Source: Cellvibrionales bacterium UBA1854
GTDB lineage: Bacteria > Pseudomonadota > Gammaproteobacteria > Pseudomonadales > Porticoccaceae
Length of the DNA stretch: 39,834 nt
Assembly: GCA_002338445.1 (NCBI GenBank)
Contig: DDII01000014.1
Location: 1-39,834 of the forward strand
Reading direction: 5' to 3'
Part shown: piece by piece, positions 17,801 through 25,760 of the stretch
Position numbering within the stretch: position 1 is the first letter of the stretch
Layout: every line of letters starts with the position of its first letter
Program-made: the position numbers and the translations under genes
The notes under the pieces: model-generated
Database searches by the model: none
What the model saw: the letters and a program-made list of their open reading frames with translations, nothing else
Told to the model about the DNA's origin: nothing

Positions 17801-18525
17801 CAATTTTGGTATCCATTTTTTTCATCGAAAAAAGATAATTGTGCTTCTCCACCCCAAAGTTCTGTAACAACGCCATCAGCTAGAACAAAGGTGTCTTCAG
17901 AATTTTCGGGATCATCAGTATTCGGTTCCACGACGGTTACCAACCTTGTTTGTTCAGTCGAATTACCCGCCTTGTCAGTTGCACTGTACGTTAGTACATA
18001 CGTTCCAGCCGTTGCACCCACCTCTCCGGTCGTATCTACCTCGATTATTCCATCCACAGAGTCCGTCGCGTTTACACCGGGTTCGACGTAGTTTTCGCCT
18101 CGGTCAAGGGTGTATTCAGTTTGGCCCATGAGAGTAATCACAGGCGCTTTTGTATCGCTTACAGACACATCTCTGCTTTGGGTAGACGAGTTTCCCGAGC
18201 TGTCAACTGCGGTGTAGATAATAGTGTAGATCGCCGAATCAACCCCAACATCTCCGCTTTTAGAGACTGCTATATCTCCATCTATGTTATCAACTGCAGT
18301 AGCACCTTGATCTTCATAGGTGGTTCCTTGTTCATGCGCAATTACTCTGTCACCGATGATAGTAATTACGGGTGGAATATTATCCTCGGCGCGAACAGAT
18401 CCTGAGCTATTACCGCCGCCGCATCCGCTGGCTGTTGTTATCACAATGAGTAGGAAAACTATCTTTATTTTCAACATTTTTTGCAGAGCCTCAAGTCGGT
18501 TGAAAGGTCTGTGTGTAAAATCCAT
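14896..18525 (-). CDS. Multidomain GH81 endo-beta-1,3-glucanase (laminarinase) lipoprotein
   Basis: This enzyme would cleave beta-1,3-glucan such as laminarin at the cell surface. The frame opens at 18606. I prefer 18525 (AGG 8 nt upstream), while 18477 gives the most compact lipoprotein signal (MLKIKIVFLLIVITTASGC). From 18525 the product is 1209 residues: lipobox Cys at 35 with a GGGNSSG linker; two DUF5011-like Ig domains at about 51-122 and 127-199; a CBM11/ExoP-like beta-sandwich at about 209-393 ending YQIDNIRFTG; and the GH81 catalytic domain from about 413 to the end. GH81 hallmarks are DHHFHYGYF and NNNESTSEAANAY (catalytic Glu region, encoded near 15615-15645). A 413-bp gene-free leader lies upstream. 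Its stop is 52 bp from the convergent thiolase gene. Confidence 0.93.
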   Translation of the reverse strand: MDFTHRPFNRLEALQKMLKIKIVFLLIVITTASGCGGGNSSGSVRAEDNIPPVITIIGDRVIAHEQGTTYEDQGATAVDNIDGDIAVSKSGDVGVDSAIYTIIYTAVDSSGNSSTQSRDVSVSDTKAPVITLMGQTEYTLDRGENYVEPGVNATDSVDGIIEVDTTGEVGATAGTYVLTYSATDKAGNSTEQTRLVTVVEPNTDDPENSEDTFVLADGVVTELWGGEAQLSFFDEKNGYQNCVNPTTGEETCGSVDWTVTNDVSRGSVLEVTYLDDAGHAGLVVGSPVNNPVDLSGYVEGNLSFEIKIKSAGFDNLSGGFFVKLESGGSDSGELRIPEINADGNWEEVNFAVTSFVESGAINLTSVTVPIVFFPAFQTGAGLVYQIDNIRFTGISDDAKPPSESTLPDVGVAYELSHFGAGNISNTINPSSYKCVEDYGNWIFNAGLVEPAIDSCNTITGKPTGTPRSIIPQLVNPALTKSVPTHRWWGSVPFVGEMKIDDASDAAYITPDPIRARISNRGVRVSGIPGGFKTIGNFPRYEGPVPFMEVFEGVAIANSKHSNLDAYLKNSSDASVTVQWKAENIEVMEATFVHGSPYIYFTILDGQAILKTKASDGAEKGVFYEKNNSLGVWTDVAGIRNSFLINGEAKTVFSNINSNEITINGDSNDFTLTYLPKINGIPDDAMCDFFSSIAREVVDSVEIDFTIDRTTNDVTISHTYNGPQGGAVTTVVGMHPLHWRNSSETISDYKIRSARGIIKFAKTDSFNYTIPYVGVLPTLPNLSGAYDIQTLETLVSEFVGLGASSWVSSTDTYWAGKAYGKAAELAAIANTLGMDTEARQLIDWLKLELSDWFSAVTDGNLNTSKYFVYDESWDALLGLDEAYGSHQRLSDHHFHYGYFVRAAAEICRVDPSWCSQSNYGPMVELLIRDYAGDKNDPMFPHLRHFDPANGFSWADGKADALQGNNNESTSEAANAYGAIILYGLVTGNNALVEKGMYLHASTSAAYWQYWNDIDGYKSPNSDDKNFPPGYNKITTSIVWGSGADFSTWFSGAYAHILGIQGLPSNTLIFHVSLYPEYMRDYVALGLTESSNGKPSGLPDDHWRDLWWNLWAMSDADAAVTDYNTLGSAYNAEAGESKAHTYQWINTMRALGRVKTGTGELKSNHPAALAFEKDGRLTYVTYNFSSQAQDIVFSNGRTFTATPGGFTVISD

Positions 18526-18938
18526 AAAAAGTACCTGTGATAATCTCGATGACGTTAATTTCCGACTATTGAGAAAAAGATATAGATTACAAGACTTCCC
18601 CCTCACTCAAAAATCATTTTCGTCTAAGTGACTAAATTGTGGGATAAAGAAATTATTTATCACCGATTCAATATAATGCTGTACCGTGGATGAGCGAACG
18701 TTGGTGAATTTTATTTAAATGCCCGCATATATCGTGAATAATGTCACCACAATTAATCTAGTGAGAGGACGCTAGCTAGTTATTGTTATGTTTTCTGTTT
18801 AAGATTGATTCTGTTGCTTGAGAAATAGCAATTAACGTCTTCATTTATCCTGGATTTTTAAAAACTTCTGGAATATAGCTGACAAGTTTGGACTCCAGTA
18901 AACATGTAAAGTTTACGTGATTCATTATAGTTTTACCA
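18526..18938. other. Gene-free leader upstream of the laminarinase
   Basis: About 410 bp of AT-rich DNA separate the laminarinase start from the stop of the small membrane-protein gene, both on the minus strand. I see no ORF with coding character. A 6-bp inverted repeat GTAAAC/GTTTAC occurs at 18898-18916, close to the membrane-protein stop, but it has no T-run. A regulated promoter for the laminarinase would be expected here, but I could not identify a convincing one. Confidence 0.4.
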
Positions 18939-19391
18939 TCAGTTGCCTGGATCCCTGTCTGCCTGGTTTACATTATCGGTGTTTTCTTTATGATTTTGGT
19001 TTTGTAGTAATGCGGCTCTGAAGGACATATTACGGCGCTTCATGACCTCTTGGAGATCTTCTCTTTGTTTTTTGCGACGTTCTTTTTGTTCCTCCCATTC
19101 CTCCAGCCAATCAGTCCACCATATCTTCTTATCTCTTTCTGCATCTTTGAAAGTAGAGGCTGTGAAAAATAGCATAAAGATGACACCTGTATGCACTAAA
19201 ACGCTAGTAAAGATACCTGTGTAGTAACCTGCCATTAGTCCAAATGCAACCGCCCAGCCAATAAAAAGGACCAGTGTTATGTAGAATTGTGTCGGAAGAG
19301 AGGGTATATGTCTAAGAGGATTATATTTGGCATCCATTACCAAATTCCAACTGTCATAAAAGGACATATAAATCTTTTTGAATAGCTCCAT
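18939..19391 (-). CDS. Small membrane protein with two transmembrane helices, unknown function
   Basis: A 150-residue protein that I do not recognise. Residues about 35-54 (YITLVLFIGWAVAFGLMAGY) and about 60-80 are hydrophobic helices. They are followed by a strongly charged, helical cytoplasmic tail (W-W-T-D-W-L-E-E-W-E-E-Q-K-E-R-R-K-K, about 91-108) and an Asn/Asp-rich C-terminus. A good ribosome-binding site (AAGGAAGG, 8 nt before the ATG) supports expression. It stands alone between the laminarinase and the ABC exporter, so context gives little about its role. Confidence 0.7.
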   Translation of the reverse strand: MELFKKIYMSFYDSWNLVMDAKYNPLRHIPSLPTQFYITLVLFIGWAVAFGLMAGYYTGIFTSVLVHTGVIFMLFFTASTFKDAERDKKIWWTDWLEEWEEQKERRKKQREDLQEVMKRRNMSFRAALLQNQNHKENTDNVNQADRDPGN

Positions 19392-19479
19392 GCTCGACGC
19401 CTTCCTTTATTCTGGTTTGAATTTTGGTTTTTAAATATTTCCTTGTACTTGCTTCAGAAAAGACTCACTTATCTTTTTT

Positions 19480-19674
19480 GTGACCTTCGCGAGTTTCATA
19501 TTATCCAGCCTAATATACTATTTCGTTGACAATTATAGTTCAAATAAAGATGTCGATTTCTTTAGTTTTATTTTAAACTATCTATTCATTTGGGTCGTTT
19601 CTCCACTAGCAGATGGTATAGCAATAAGCTTTACTCTATTACCACTTGGCTATTTAGTTCTCGGAAAAGAATAG
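19480..19674 (+). CDS. Possible 64-residue membrane peptide (uncertain)
   Basis: An AT-rich frame with a GTG start and two hydrophobic stretches (about residues 3-17 and 30-60). There is no Shine-Dalgarno at 19480 and no family resemblance. Hydrophobic translations are common in AT-rich spacers, so this could be chance. It is listed because the strand is otherwise empty between 19392 and 19918. Confidence 0.2.
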   Translation: MTFASFILSSLIYYFVDNYSSNKDVDFFSFILNYLFIWVVSPLADGIAISFTLLPLGYLVLGKE

Positions 19675-19862
19675 AGGAAAAAATATATTATAAGCCATAC
19701 AAGTTAATCTCCTATCTTAATCCCAATCCGCTAATTTTTGAATAATAAGAATATAACCGATAATGATTTTATTAAATCGGAGATAACTATAAAAAATTCC
19801 AAAGCAATTGAATTTTACAGCTAGTGCTCTTCAATAAGTATAATATCGACGCATACATCGAT

Positions 19863-19874
19863 GGGGGGGGGGGG
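19863..19874. repeat. Homopolymeric G12 tract upstream of the ABC exporter
   Basis: Twelve consecutive G residues lie in AT-rich DNA, ending 44 nt before the exporter's TTG start and 30 nt before its AAGGA ribosome-binding site. Long G tracts slip during replication and underlie phase variation in several host-associated bacteria. An ATG abuts the tract (19861), but none of the three tract lengths modulo 3 joins that ATG to the exporter frame, so any effect would be on transcription or mRNA structure rather than reading frame. A sequencing or assembly error in tract length is possible. Confidence 0.75.
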
Positions 19875-19918
19875 AATAGCGATTATTCAAAGCAAGCTTT
19901 TTTGAAGGACAATAAAAT

Positions 19919-21694
19919 TTGAAGCTATCTTCAAACCATATCTCGAAGCCGTTGTATTCACTCTGGCCCATTGTATGGCGATATCTTCGTCCCTATCGCT
20001 GGCGAGTTATCTGCTTTTTGATAGCGTTGTTGGTTACTTCGGCGGCTACATTACTGGTTGGCCAAGGATTGAAGATGGTGATTGACCAAGGTCTCATTAA
20101 TCAGTCCAAGTCTTATCTCGGTGATTCGATTATTTTCTTGTTTGTGATAGCACTAATTCTTGCTGTCGCCACTTATACTCGCTTTTATATGATCTCTTGG
20201 CTTGGTGAACGATTTAGTGCCGATATGAGGCAAGCGGTTTTTGAGCATGTAGTCAGATTACATCCTGGATTTTTTGAGTCGTACCCGAGCGGCAATATTA
20301 TGTCGCGCATAACGACTGACACTACGCTTCTTCAGTCCATTATCGGCGGTAGTCTCTCCTTGGCTTTAAGGAGTTGTGTTACTTTCTTTGGTGCGCTCAT
20401 AATGTTAATTGCGACAGATCTGTACCTTGCTATGGTCGTTTTGGTGGGCGTTCCTTTGGCAGTACTTCCTGTCGTTGCTCTTGGAAGAAAAGTTCGTAGT
20501 CTATCAAATAAAAGTCAAGACTCTGTAGCAGATGTAGGAAGTTACGCTGGCGAGATTATACAACAGATAAAAACTGTTCAGAGCTACACCTGCGAAGCAC
20601 AAGAGTGTAGAGCTTTTTCTACAAGTGTGGAGCGGGCATTTGATATTGCCAGAAGGAGGATTCGAAATCGTGCGAGTCTCACGGCGGTGGTGATCCTGAC
20701 ACTTTTTGTTGCCCTCTCAGTTTTGCTGTGGGTAGGTGGGAATTCAGTAGTAACAGGCTCGATGAGTGGAGGGGACCTAGGCGCGTTCGTATTTTACGCT
20801 TTGTTGATGGCTATGACAGTGGCCACTCTTTCAGAGGTTTACGGACAATTACAGCAAGCAGCTGGCGCGACTGAGCGGCTAACAGAATTACTTGAAGCAA
20901 AAAATCTCATATTTTCCAAAGGTATGCCTATTATACCTAACATAGATTCTAAATCCAAGAGTATAAAGTTTGAGAATGTGACCTTTGCTTATAATTCAAA
21001 TCCAACAAGAGCAGTGGTCAGTGATTTTTCGGTTACTATTGAGCCAGGTGAGGTCGTGGCAGTAGTAGGTTCTTCGGGCGCTGGTAAGTCAACTCTTTTT
21101 GATTTAATGCAACGTTTTTATGATCCACAATCTGGACGAATTTTGGTTGACGGCATTGACATAGTGAACTATGAACCAATAGTTCTTCGTGGCCATATCG
21201 GCCTCGTTCAACAGCAGCCAGTGCTATTCAACGGGTCGATAAGACATAACATTACTTATGGTAGTCCCGATGCGAGTGACGCTGAAATAATTCAAGCCGC
21301 TAAGGCAGCGCAGGCGCATGACTTTATAATGCAGTTGCGCGATGACTATGATAGCACTGTTGGTGAAAGAGGGGCTCGCCTGTCTGGAGGGCAATGTCAA
21401 AGGATCGCAATCGCACGAGTTTTGTTAAAAAACCCTAGTATCCTCTTGCTGGATGAGGCAACCTCGGCTCTAGACTCTGACAGTGAACGAGGAGTCCAGC
21501 TTGCCCTTGATACATTGATGTCGGGCAGAACAACTGTGATTATTGCTCATCGTTTGGCAACGGTAAAGCACGCCAACAGGATAATTCTTGTTGAAAAAGG
21601 ACAAATCCTCTCGATAGGGCGTCATGAAGCTCTACTCCGGCAAAGCGCTTTGTATCGACGCCTCGCCAGTTTACAGCTTATAGATCATGATTAG
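19919..21694 (+). CDS. ABC exporter, fused transmembrane and ATPase domains (MsbA-like)
   Basis: A 591-residue half-transporter that would export a lipid, peptide or drug as a homodimer in the inner membrane. Residues about 20-310 carry six transmembrane helices of the type I exporter fold. The ATPase domain follows: Walker A VGSSGAGKST, Q-loop in GLVQQQPVLFNGSI, signature LSGGQCQRIAIARVLL, Walker B ILLLDEATSALD and H-loop IIAHRLAT. The Cys in LSGGQCQR replaces the more usual Arg or Lys. The start is TTG at 19919, preceded by AAGGA 9 nt upstream. The gene stands alone with no periplasmic adaptor or lpxK beside it, so the substrate is not inferable and I give no symbol. A G12 tract lies in its leader. 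Confidence 0.9.
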   Translation: MKLSSNHISKPLYSLWPIVWRYLRPYRWRVICFLIALLVTSAATLLVGQGLKMVIDQGLINQSKSYLGDSIIFLFVIALILAVATYTRFYMISWLGERFSADMRQAVFEHVVRLHPGFFESYPSGNIMSRITTDTTLLQSIIGGSLSLALRSCVTFFGALIMLIATDLYLAMVVLVGVPLAVLPVVALGRKVRSLSNKSQDSVADVGSYAGEIIQQIKTVQSYTCEAQECRAFSTSVERAFDIARRRIRNRASLTAVVILTLFVALSVLLWVGGNSVVTGSMSGGDLGAFVFYALLMAMTVATLSEVYGQLQQAAGATERLTELLEAKNLIFSKGMPIIPNIDSKSKSIKFENVTFAYNSNPTRAVVSDFSVTIEPGEVVAVVGSSGAGKSTLFDLMQRFYDPQSGRILVDGIDIVNYEPIVLRGHIGLVQQQPVLFNGSIRHNITYGSPDASDAEIIQAAKAAQAHDFIMQLRDDYDSTVGERGARLSGGQCQRIAIARVLLKNPSILLLDEATSALDSDSERGVQLALDTLMSGRTTVIIAHRLATVKHANRIILVEKGQILSIGRHEALLRQSALYRRLASLQLIDHD

Positions 21695-22118
21695 ACGCAT
21701 TTTTCTCTAAGCTGTCAGGGTAGTAGTGAATGGTAACTTCTCCTTGGTTCCTATTAAACTTTGAGACTATTTTAGTCTTTAGAAGCTAGCTGCAAGAAAA
21801 ACTATCCATTCAACCGACCCCAGAAATGTTTCAGACCTCAAAAAAGCTCAGATAAATGAGCAATTCAAAAACTGAACGATTCATAGCACCGACATAGTAT
21901 CAGCTGTGGCCTAATTGCTTTGTTTCAAAGGGCATATCGTTTGGAAGTAAGCGATGACAAACGTTTTAAGATAAATGGTCATGGGTGCTTTAATAAAGAT
22001 TAAGGTTTCCACGGTCTGAGGAACACTTGTTGACGCTTTTTTAAAAAATCTGGATGTCAAGGCCGTAAATACTTTGATCCTAAGTTGAGCCCCAGAGGTC
22101 GCGCGAACCAATTCGTTC
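21695..22118. other. Gene-free region between the ABC exporter and azurin
   Basis: About 420 bp lie between convergent genes. A 66-codon minus-strand frame (21911-22111) has no ribosome-binding site or family resemblance and is not called. A weak hairpin with a T6 tail for the minus strand lies at 21840-21861. I see nothing else. Confidence 0.4.
21840..21861 (-). terminator. Weak intrinsic terminator candidate (minus strand)
   Basis: Read on the minus strand, GCTCA-TTTATC-TGAGC is followed directly by six T residues. The stem is only 5 bp and lies about 260 nt beyond the azurin stop, so the assignment to azurin is tentative. Confidence 0.3.
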
Positions 22119-22568
22119 CTAAGCTAATTCAAACACTCCACGCATAGCGTAAAAATGCCCTGGAAAAGAGCAGAAAAAAATGTACTCTGTATCAAGTGCA
22201 ATCTTATCAATGCTGAATGACATGCTCGTTTCCTCTCCCCCTCCAATCATATCTGAGAACGCAATCACTCGAGAATCCCCTGGCTTTACGTACTGATTGT
22301 TTAAGCCAGCACTCATTCCGTCTGTCGCAACAGCGGAGACGTCTTCGGCCGAAGTGAGCACCCAATTGTGACCCATCATATTTTTGGACAACTTCCCCTC
22401 GTGTCTCAGTGTGATGGTTATGGTCTCACAGGTCTTACTCGCAACTATCTTGTCTTGACTAAATTTGAGATTATCTCCGACTGATATTTGAAAATCGCAC
22501 GATGCATCTGCGACTAAAGACATTGTGACGAAAACAAAGGCAAAAGCAAGTTGAATAAATATTTTCAT
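22119..22568 (-). CDS. azu: Azurin, type 1 blue-copper electron carrier
   Basis: A periplasmic cupredoxin that shuttles electrons. Residues 1-22 form a signal peptide ending VADA. The type 1 copper ligands are H67 (MGHNW), C133, H138 and M142 (CSFPGHFYAM), with the exact C+5 and C+9 spacing of azurins. C24 and C47 are 23 apart, matching the conserved azurin disulfide. GGAGG lies 5 nt before the ATG. It is divergent from the Fe-type alcohol dehydrogenase (227-bp gap) and not in an evident operon, so its redox partner is not shown by context. Confidence 0.95.
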   Translation of the reverse strand: MKIFIQLAFAFVFVTMSLVADASCDFQISVGDNLKFSQDKIVASKTCETITITLRHEGKLSKNMMGHNWVLTSAEDVSAVATDGMSAGLNNQYVKPGDSRVIAFSDMIGGGEETSMSFSIDKIALDTEYIFFCSFPGHFYAMRGVFELA

Positions 22569-22795
22569 TTAATCCTCCATATGTAGACAAACTACGCATT
22601 TACATAAAATTTGGACCTTTATCGGTTCTGGGTCACCCACATAGGTAGTGCTCGAAGAGTAAATTAAGGTTTGGTTGAGCGAGGTATTAAAAGAAATCGG
22701 ATCAGATGAGAGAAGTTAAGAAAGGTTGTTTTTTAGGAGTGAGCATTGTGTTACCGTTTCCGTTGCTGTATCCAACACCGTTACGGAGTTAAGTC

Positions 22796-23956
22796 ATGGC
22801 AAGCAATTTTTCATTTTCAAGGGTTCCTGATGTTCATGTTGGGCTCGGGAGCACAGGTCAACTGGCTGGTGTCGCCAAGGCGTTGCGGGTCCAAGCTCCC
22901 ATTATAATTACTGACGAGGGAATTGTAGATCTTGGGTTATTAAATACCTCCGTTTCCTCTCTCACTGCAACTGGTGTAAGACCCACAGTTTTTTCTGGTG
23001 TAGTCGCCGATCCCCCAGAATCAATATTGTTTGAAGCGCTCTCTACCGCTAGGAAAAATGGATGTGACGGGGTTATTGGTTTTGGTGGAGGAAGTTCAAT
23101 GGATGTGGCAAAAGTTCTCTCAGTTTTAATGGTTGGCGATCAAAAATTAGGATCGATGTATGGAGTGGATAAGGTGATCGGGGCTCGGATGCCGTTGATT
23201 CAGATTCCCACTACTGCGGGCACTGGTTCTGAGGCCACCATGGTATCTGTTATAACAACTGGCAAGACTACTAAGGCTGGTATAGTCAGTAGGACATTGT
23301 TGGCAGATGCGGTGATATTAGATGCTCGATTGACATTTGGGCTTCCGCCCTCCATTACCGCCGCAACCGGTATTGATGCTATGGTGCATGCAATCGAGTC
23401 ATTCACTTCGGTAAGACTAAAAAATCCCATGTCTGATTTTCTAGCACTAAAAGCATTGAGATTATTGAGCACCAATATAAGAACGGTCATGCATCAAAGT
23501 GATAATGCGGAGGCTAGGCAGGCCATGCTATTTGGCGCCATGTGCGCTGGTGAGGCTTTTGCTAATGCGCCCGTGGCGGCGGTTCATGCATTAGCATATC
23601 CTTTGGGTGGCAATTATCATATTCCGCATGGACTTACAAACTCGTTAGTTCTTCCACATGTGCTCCGTTATAATTCCCCTCAAGCGGATGAGCTATACGA
23701 TCAACTTGTCCCAGTCATTCTGGGAGCTGACAGACCCTATGCTGACAAAAAAGAATCTGCCTTAGTTTTGGCGGAGTACTTTACTAAGCTTGCCAAGGAG
23801 TTGGGGCTCCCCACGACACTTCAACAAATGAATATTTCTAAATATGACCTCCCGAGATTAGCCAAAGAGGCTATGACTCAAACTCGTCTTCTTATCAATA
23901 ATCCACGTTTTGTATCCGAGAAAGATGCTTTAAAAATCTACCAACAAGCTTTTTAA
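22796..23956 (+). CDS. Iron-containing (group III) alcohol dehydrogenase
   Basis: A 386-residue NAD(P)- and metal-dependent alcohol/aldehyde oxidoreductase. The nucleotide-binding GGGSSMD is at residues 97-103. The metal ligands are all present: D194 and H198 (TGIDAMVHAIES), H264 (AAVHALAYPLGG) and H278 (YHIPHG). GGAG lies 7 nt before the ATG. A hotdog thioesterase gene begins 14 bp after its stop, so the two are almost certainly cotranscribed and may act on the same acyl or alcohol metabolite (inference). The substrate cannot be predicted within this broad family. Confidence 0.92.
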   Translation: MASNFSFSRVPDVHVGLGSTGQLAGVAKALRVQAPIIITDEGIVDLGLLNTSVSSLTATGVRPTVFSGVVADPPESILFEALSTARKNGCDGVIGFGGGSSMDVAKVLSVLMVGDQKLGSMYGVDKVIGARMPLIQIPTTAGTGSEATMVSVITTGKTTKAGIVSRTLLADAVILDARLTFGLPPSITAATGIDAMVHAIESFTSVRLKNPMSDFLALKALRLLSTNIRTVMHQSDNAEARQAMLFGAMCAGEAFANAPVAAVHALAYPLGGNYHIPHGLTNSLVLPHVLRYNSPQADELYDQLVPVILGADRPYADKKESALVLAEYFTKLAKELGLPTTLQQMNISKYDLPRLAKEAMTQTRLLINNPRFVSEKDALKIYQQAF

Positions 23957-23970
23957 AAAGGCGACACCAG

Positions 23971-24408
23971 ATGACTAAAATCGAAACTGATTCACGTACA
24001 AAATATAAATATTTTTTACCGATAGCCACCAGGTGGATGGATAATGATACTTATGGACATGTGAATAATGTTGTGTATTACAGCTACTTCGATACGGTGG
24101 TGAACCATTTCTTGATAGATCGTGGGGGACTGGATATACACAATTCGGCGGTTGTGGGTTTTGTAGTTGCCTCCAGCTGCGAGTATATAAATCCTGTAGC
24201 TTTCCCTGATGAACTTGAGGCTGGGTTGGGGGTGGAACACATTGGCAGTAGCTCAGTGAGATACGGTGTGGCGATTTACAAATCAGGAGAAAACGCTCCG
24301 TGTGCCAAGGGCACTTTTACACATGTTTTCGTTGATCGAACGAGCGGAAGGTCTTCCTCAATTCCTCCACGGCTGAGGGAAACTCTAGAGTTACTGCAAT
24401 CGGACTAA
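23971..24408 (+). CDS. 4HBT/YbgC-type hotdog acyl-CoA thioesterase
   Basis: A 145-residue single hotdog domain that would hydrolyse an acyl-CoA thioester in the cytoplasm. The family motif is near the N-terminus: RWMDNDTYGHVNNVVYYSYF, with the catalytic Asp followed by GHVNN. A conserved beta-strand segment with SSVRYGVAIYK lies near residues 91-101. It resembles 4-hydroxybenzoyl-CoA thioesterase and FadM/YbgC proteins. Translationally close (14 bp) to the Fe-type dehydrogenase. It converges on tesB, which encodes an unrelated-architecture thioesterase. Chain-length preference is unknown. Confidence 0.9.
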   Translation: MTKIETDSRTKYKYFLPIATRWMDNDTYGHVNNVVYYSYFDTVVNHFLIDRGGLDIHNSAVVGFVVASSCEYINPVAFPDELEAGLGVEHIGSSSVRYGVAIYKSGENAPCAKGTFTHVFVDRTSGRSSSIPPRLRETLELLQSD

Positions 24409-24443
24409 AAAAATCTAGGGCAACTGACACTGGATATTTTTAG
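24405..24443. terminator. Bidirectional terminator candidate between convergent thioesterase genes
   Basis: CTAAAAAAATC at 24405-24415 pairs with GATATTTTTAG at 24433-24443 with one mismatch, and the inner bases extend the stem by T:G, A:T and G:C. The A-run on one arm and T-run on the other give a U-rich 3' flank in both directions. It overlaps both stop codons. Confidence 0.45.
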
Positions 24444-25315
24444 TTTTTAGGGTGGATGCGCATCAGCCCTTCTTGGACAGCACTAGCGACTAATTTTCCT
24501 TCTTGGGTGAAAAAAGTGCCTCGGTTGAAGCCACGCGAGTTCCCTGAATAGGGGCTGTCGAGCGAGTAGAGAAGCCAATTATCCACTCGGAACTCATCAT
24601 GAAACCAAATAGCATGGTCCAGAGAGGCAGGCTGTAGATTTTGATCGAATATACTTTTTTCATGCGGTAGTAGGGCTGTGCTCATTAAATTAAAGTCAGA
24701 TGCGTACGATAGTATGGCCTCGTGGATACCATGATTTTGATTAGCAGACTCATCCAGCTTGCCGCGTGTTCTCAGCCAAATATGCTGACGTGGGGAACGT
24801 TTTTTTGGATTTAGGTAATCCAAGGGTTCTACAGAGCGCAGTTCGATTGGTCTCGGTTTAAATGTAATTTTCTTGTTCACGACGAGGGAATTTGCTGCTC
24901 GTAGCCAGCTCACTTGGTCGTCCTCTAACTCATCTGGTCCAGCGCAGTCTGGCATTTTATGTTGATGGTGTAGACCCTGTTCACGAATCTGAAATGACAT
25001 CGAGGTGTTAAATATGGCCTTCCCACGTTGGGATGCAATAACCCTTCTGGTCGTAAATGATGTTCCATCTCGTATTTCATCTACGGTATATACTATGGGG
25101 AGCGCGCTGTCGCCAGGCCTTAGGAAATATGCATGCTGTGAGTGGATAAACCTATTTTTTTTGACGGTGTCTTGGGCGGCGCGCATTGCTTGGGCAAAAA
25201 CTTGACCACCAAAAACCCTCGGGTGATGTGTTTTTAGATTAGATCCGCGGTAAAGACATTCATCGATTTTTTCGAGCTTCAATACTTCTAAAAATTGGCT
25301 AAAGACGTCTTCCAT
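24440..25315 (-). CDS. tesB: Acyl-CoA thioesterase II
   Basis: A 291-residue double-hotdog enzyme that hydrolyses medium to long acyl-CoA. The N-terminal signature is VFGGQVFAQAMRAAQ near residues 34-48, followed by HSQHAYFLRPGD and RDGTSFTTRRVIASQRGKAI near 82-101. The C-terminal half carries LDHAIWFHDEFRVDNWLLY, with the conserved Asp of the TesB catalytic network, and the final block ends FFTQEGKLVASAVQEGLMR. Length matches E. coli TesB (about 286). It is convergent with the hotdog thioesterase gene and divergent from the SDR gene across a 445-bp spacer. Confidence 0.94.
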   Translation of the reverse strand: MEDVFSQFLEVLKLEKIDECLYRGSNLKTHHPRVFGGQVFAQAMRAAQDTVKKNRFIHSQHAYFLRPGDSALPIVYTVDEIRDGTSFTTRRVIASQRGKAIFNTSMSFQIREQGLHHQHKMPDCAGPDELEDDQVSWLRAANSLVVNKKITFKPRPIELRSVEPLDYLNPKKRSPRQHIWLRTRGKLDESANQNHGIHEAILSYASDFNLMSTALLPHEKSIFDQNLQPASLDHAIWFHDEFRVDNWLLYSLDSPYSGNSRGFNRGTFFTQEGKLVASAVQEGLMRIHPKN

Positions 25316-25760
25316 ATTTTCCTACTCTCTTTAAGGATCATATACTCATACTGCCTAATCAGTCGTTGATGGTTTGGCCTGAAGATGGAATCTCTATCGA
25401 AAACGAGAGATAAAAATAAATTGATTTAAGATTACGTTAACTTAACTCGTGTTAAATAATAGCATCTAAAGAAACTTTTATCTGCAGAAGTGAGAGCGGT
25501 TCGGTTACAATTCCAAGTATGCTGGATAATAAACGAGATCTGCTCGATCAAAAAGGGGTCCAGTAGCGGTATTGGCATACCGGAGGAATACCATATTTGG
25601 TTTTTCGTCAAAATAGCTCGCTTCGGTGCCGCGCTTTTTAAAATTCAAGTTTATCAAGGAGAACGTTTTGCCTCGATGTCTTAATAATAGAAAAGTCAAA
25701 ACTTGAAGATCTGAATGGCCTCAGATTAATTTTCTTAAACCACACATAAGGATTTGTGAC
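25316..25760. other. Divergent spacer between tesB and the short-chain dehydrogenase gene
   Basis: About 445 bp with no supported gene; the short frames on both strands lack ribosome-binding sites and family resemblance. A cluster of GTTAA/TTAAC half-sites lies at 25436-25455 (listed separately). Promoters for both flanking genes should lie here, but I could not fix -10/-35 boxes with confidence. Confidence 0.4.
25436..25455. promoter_or_regulatory. Inverted-repeat cluster, possible operator
   Basis: GTTAAC at 25436-25441 is immediately followed by TTAACTCGTGTTAA at 25442-25455, a 5-bp inverted repeat with a 4-nt centre. It sits about 120 bp upstream of tesB and 305 bp upstream of the SDR gene. 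The binding protein is unknown; it does not match the FadR consensus I know. Confidence 0.3.

Noticed and set aside
19861..19921. Translational phase variation of the ABC exporter through the G12 tract
   Set aside because: The ATG at 19861 meets a stop in each tract-length frame that I checked before joining the exporter frame, so a frame switch cannot control it.
21911..22111. 66-codon minus-strand frame downstream of azurin
   Set aside because: No ribosome-binding site and no recognisable family; more likely random open frame in a spacer.
25490..25699. Overlapping 64-codon frames on both strands
   Set aside because: They mirror each other in a promoter spacer and neither has a Shine-Dalgarno or known motif.
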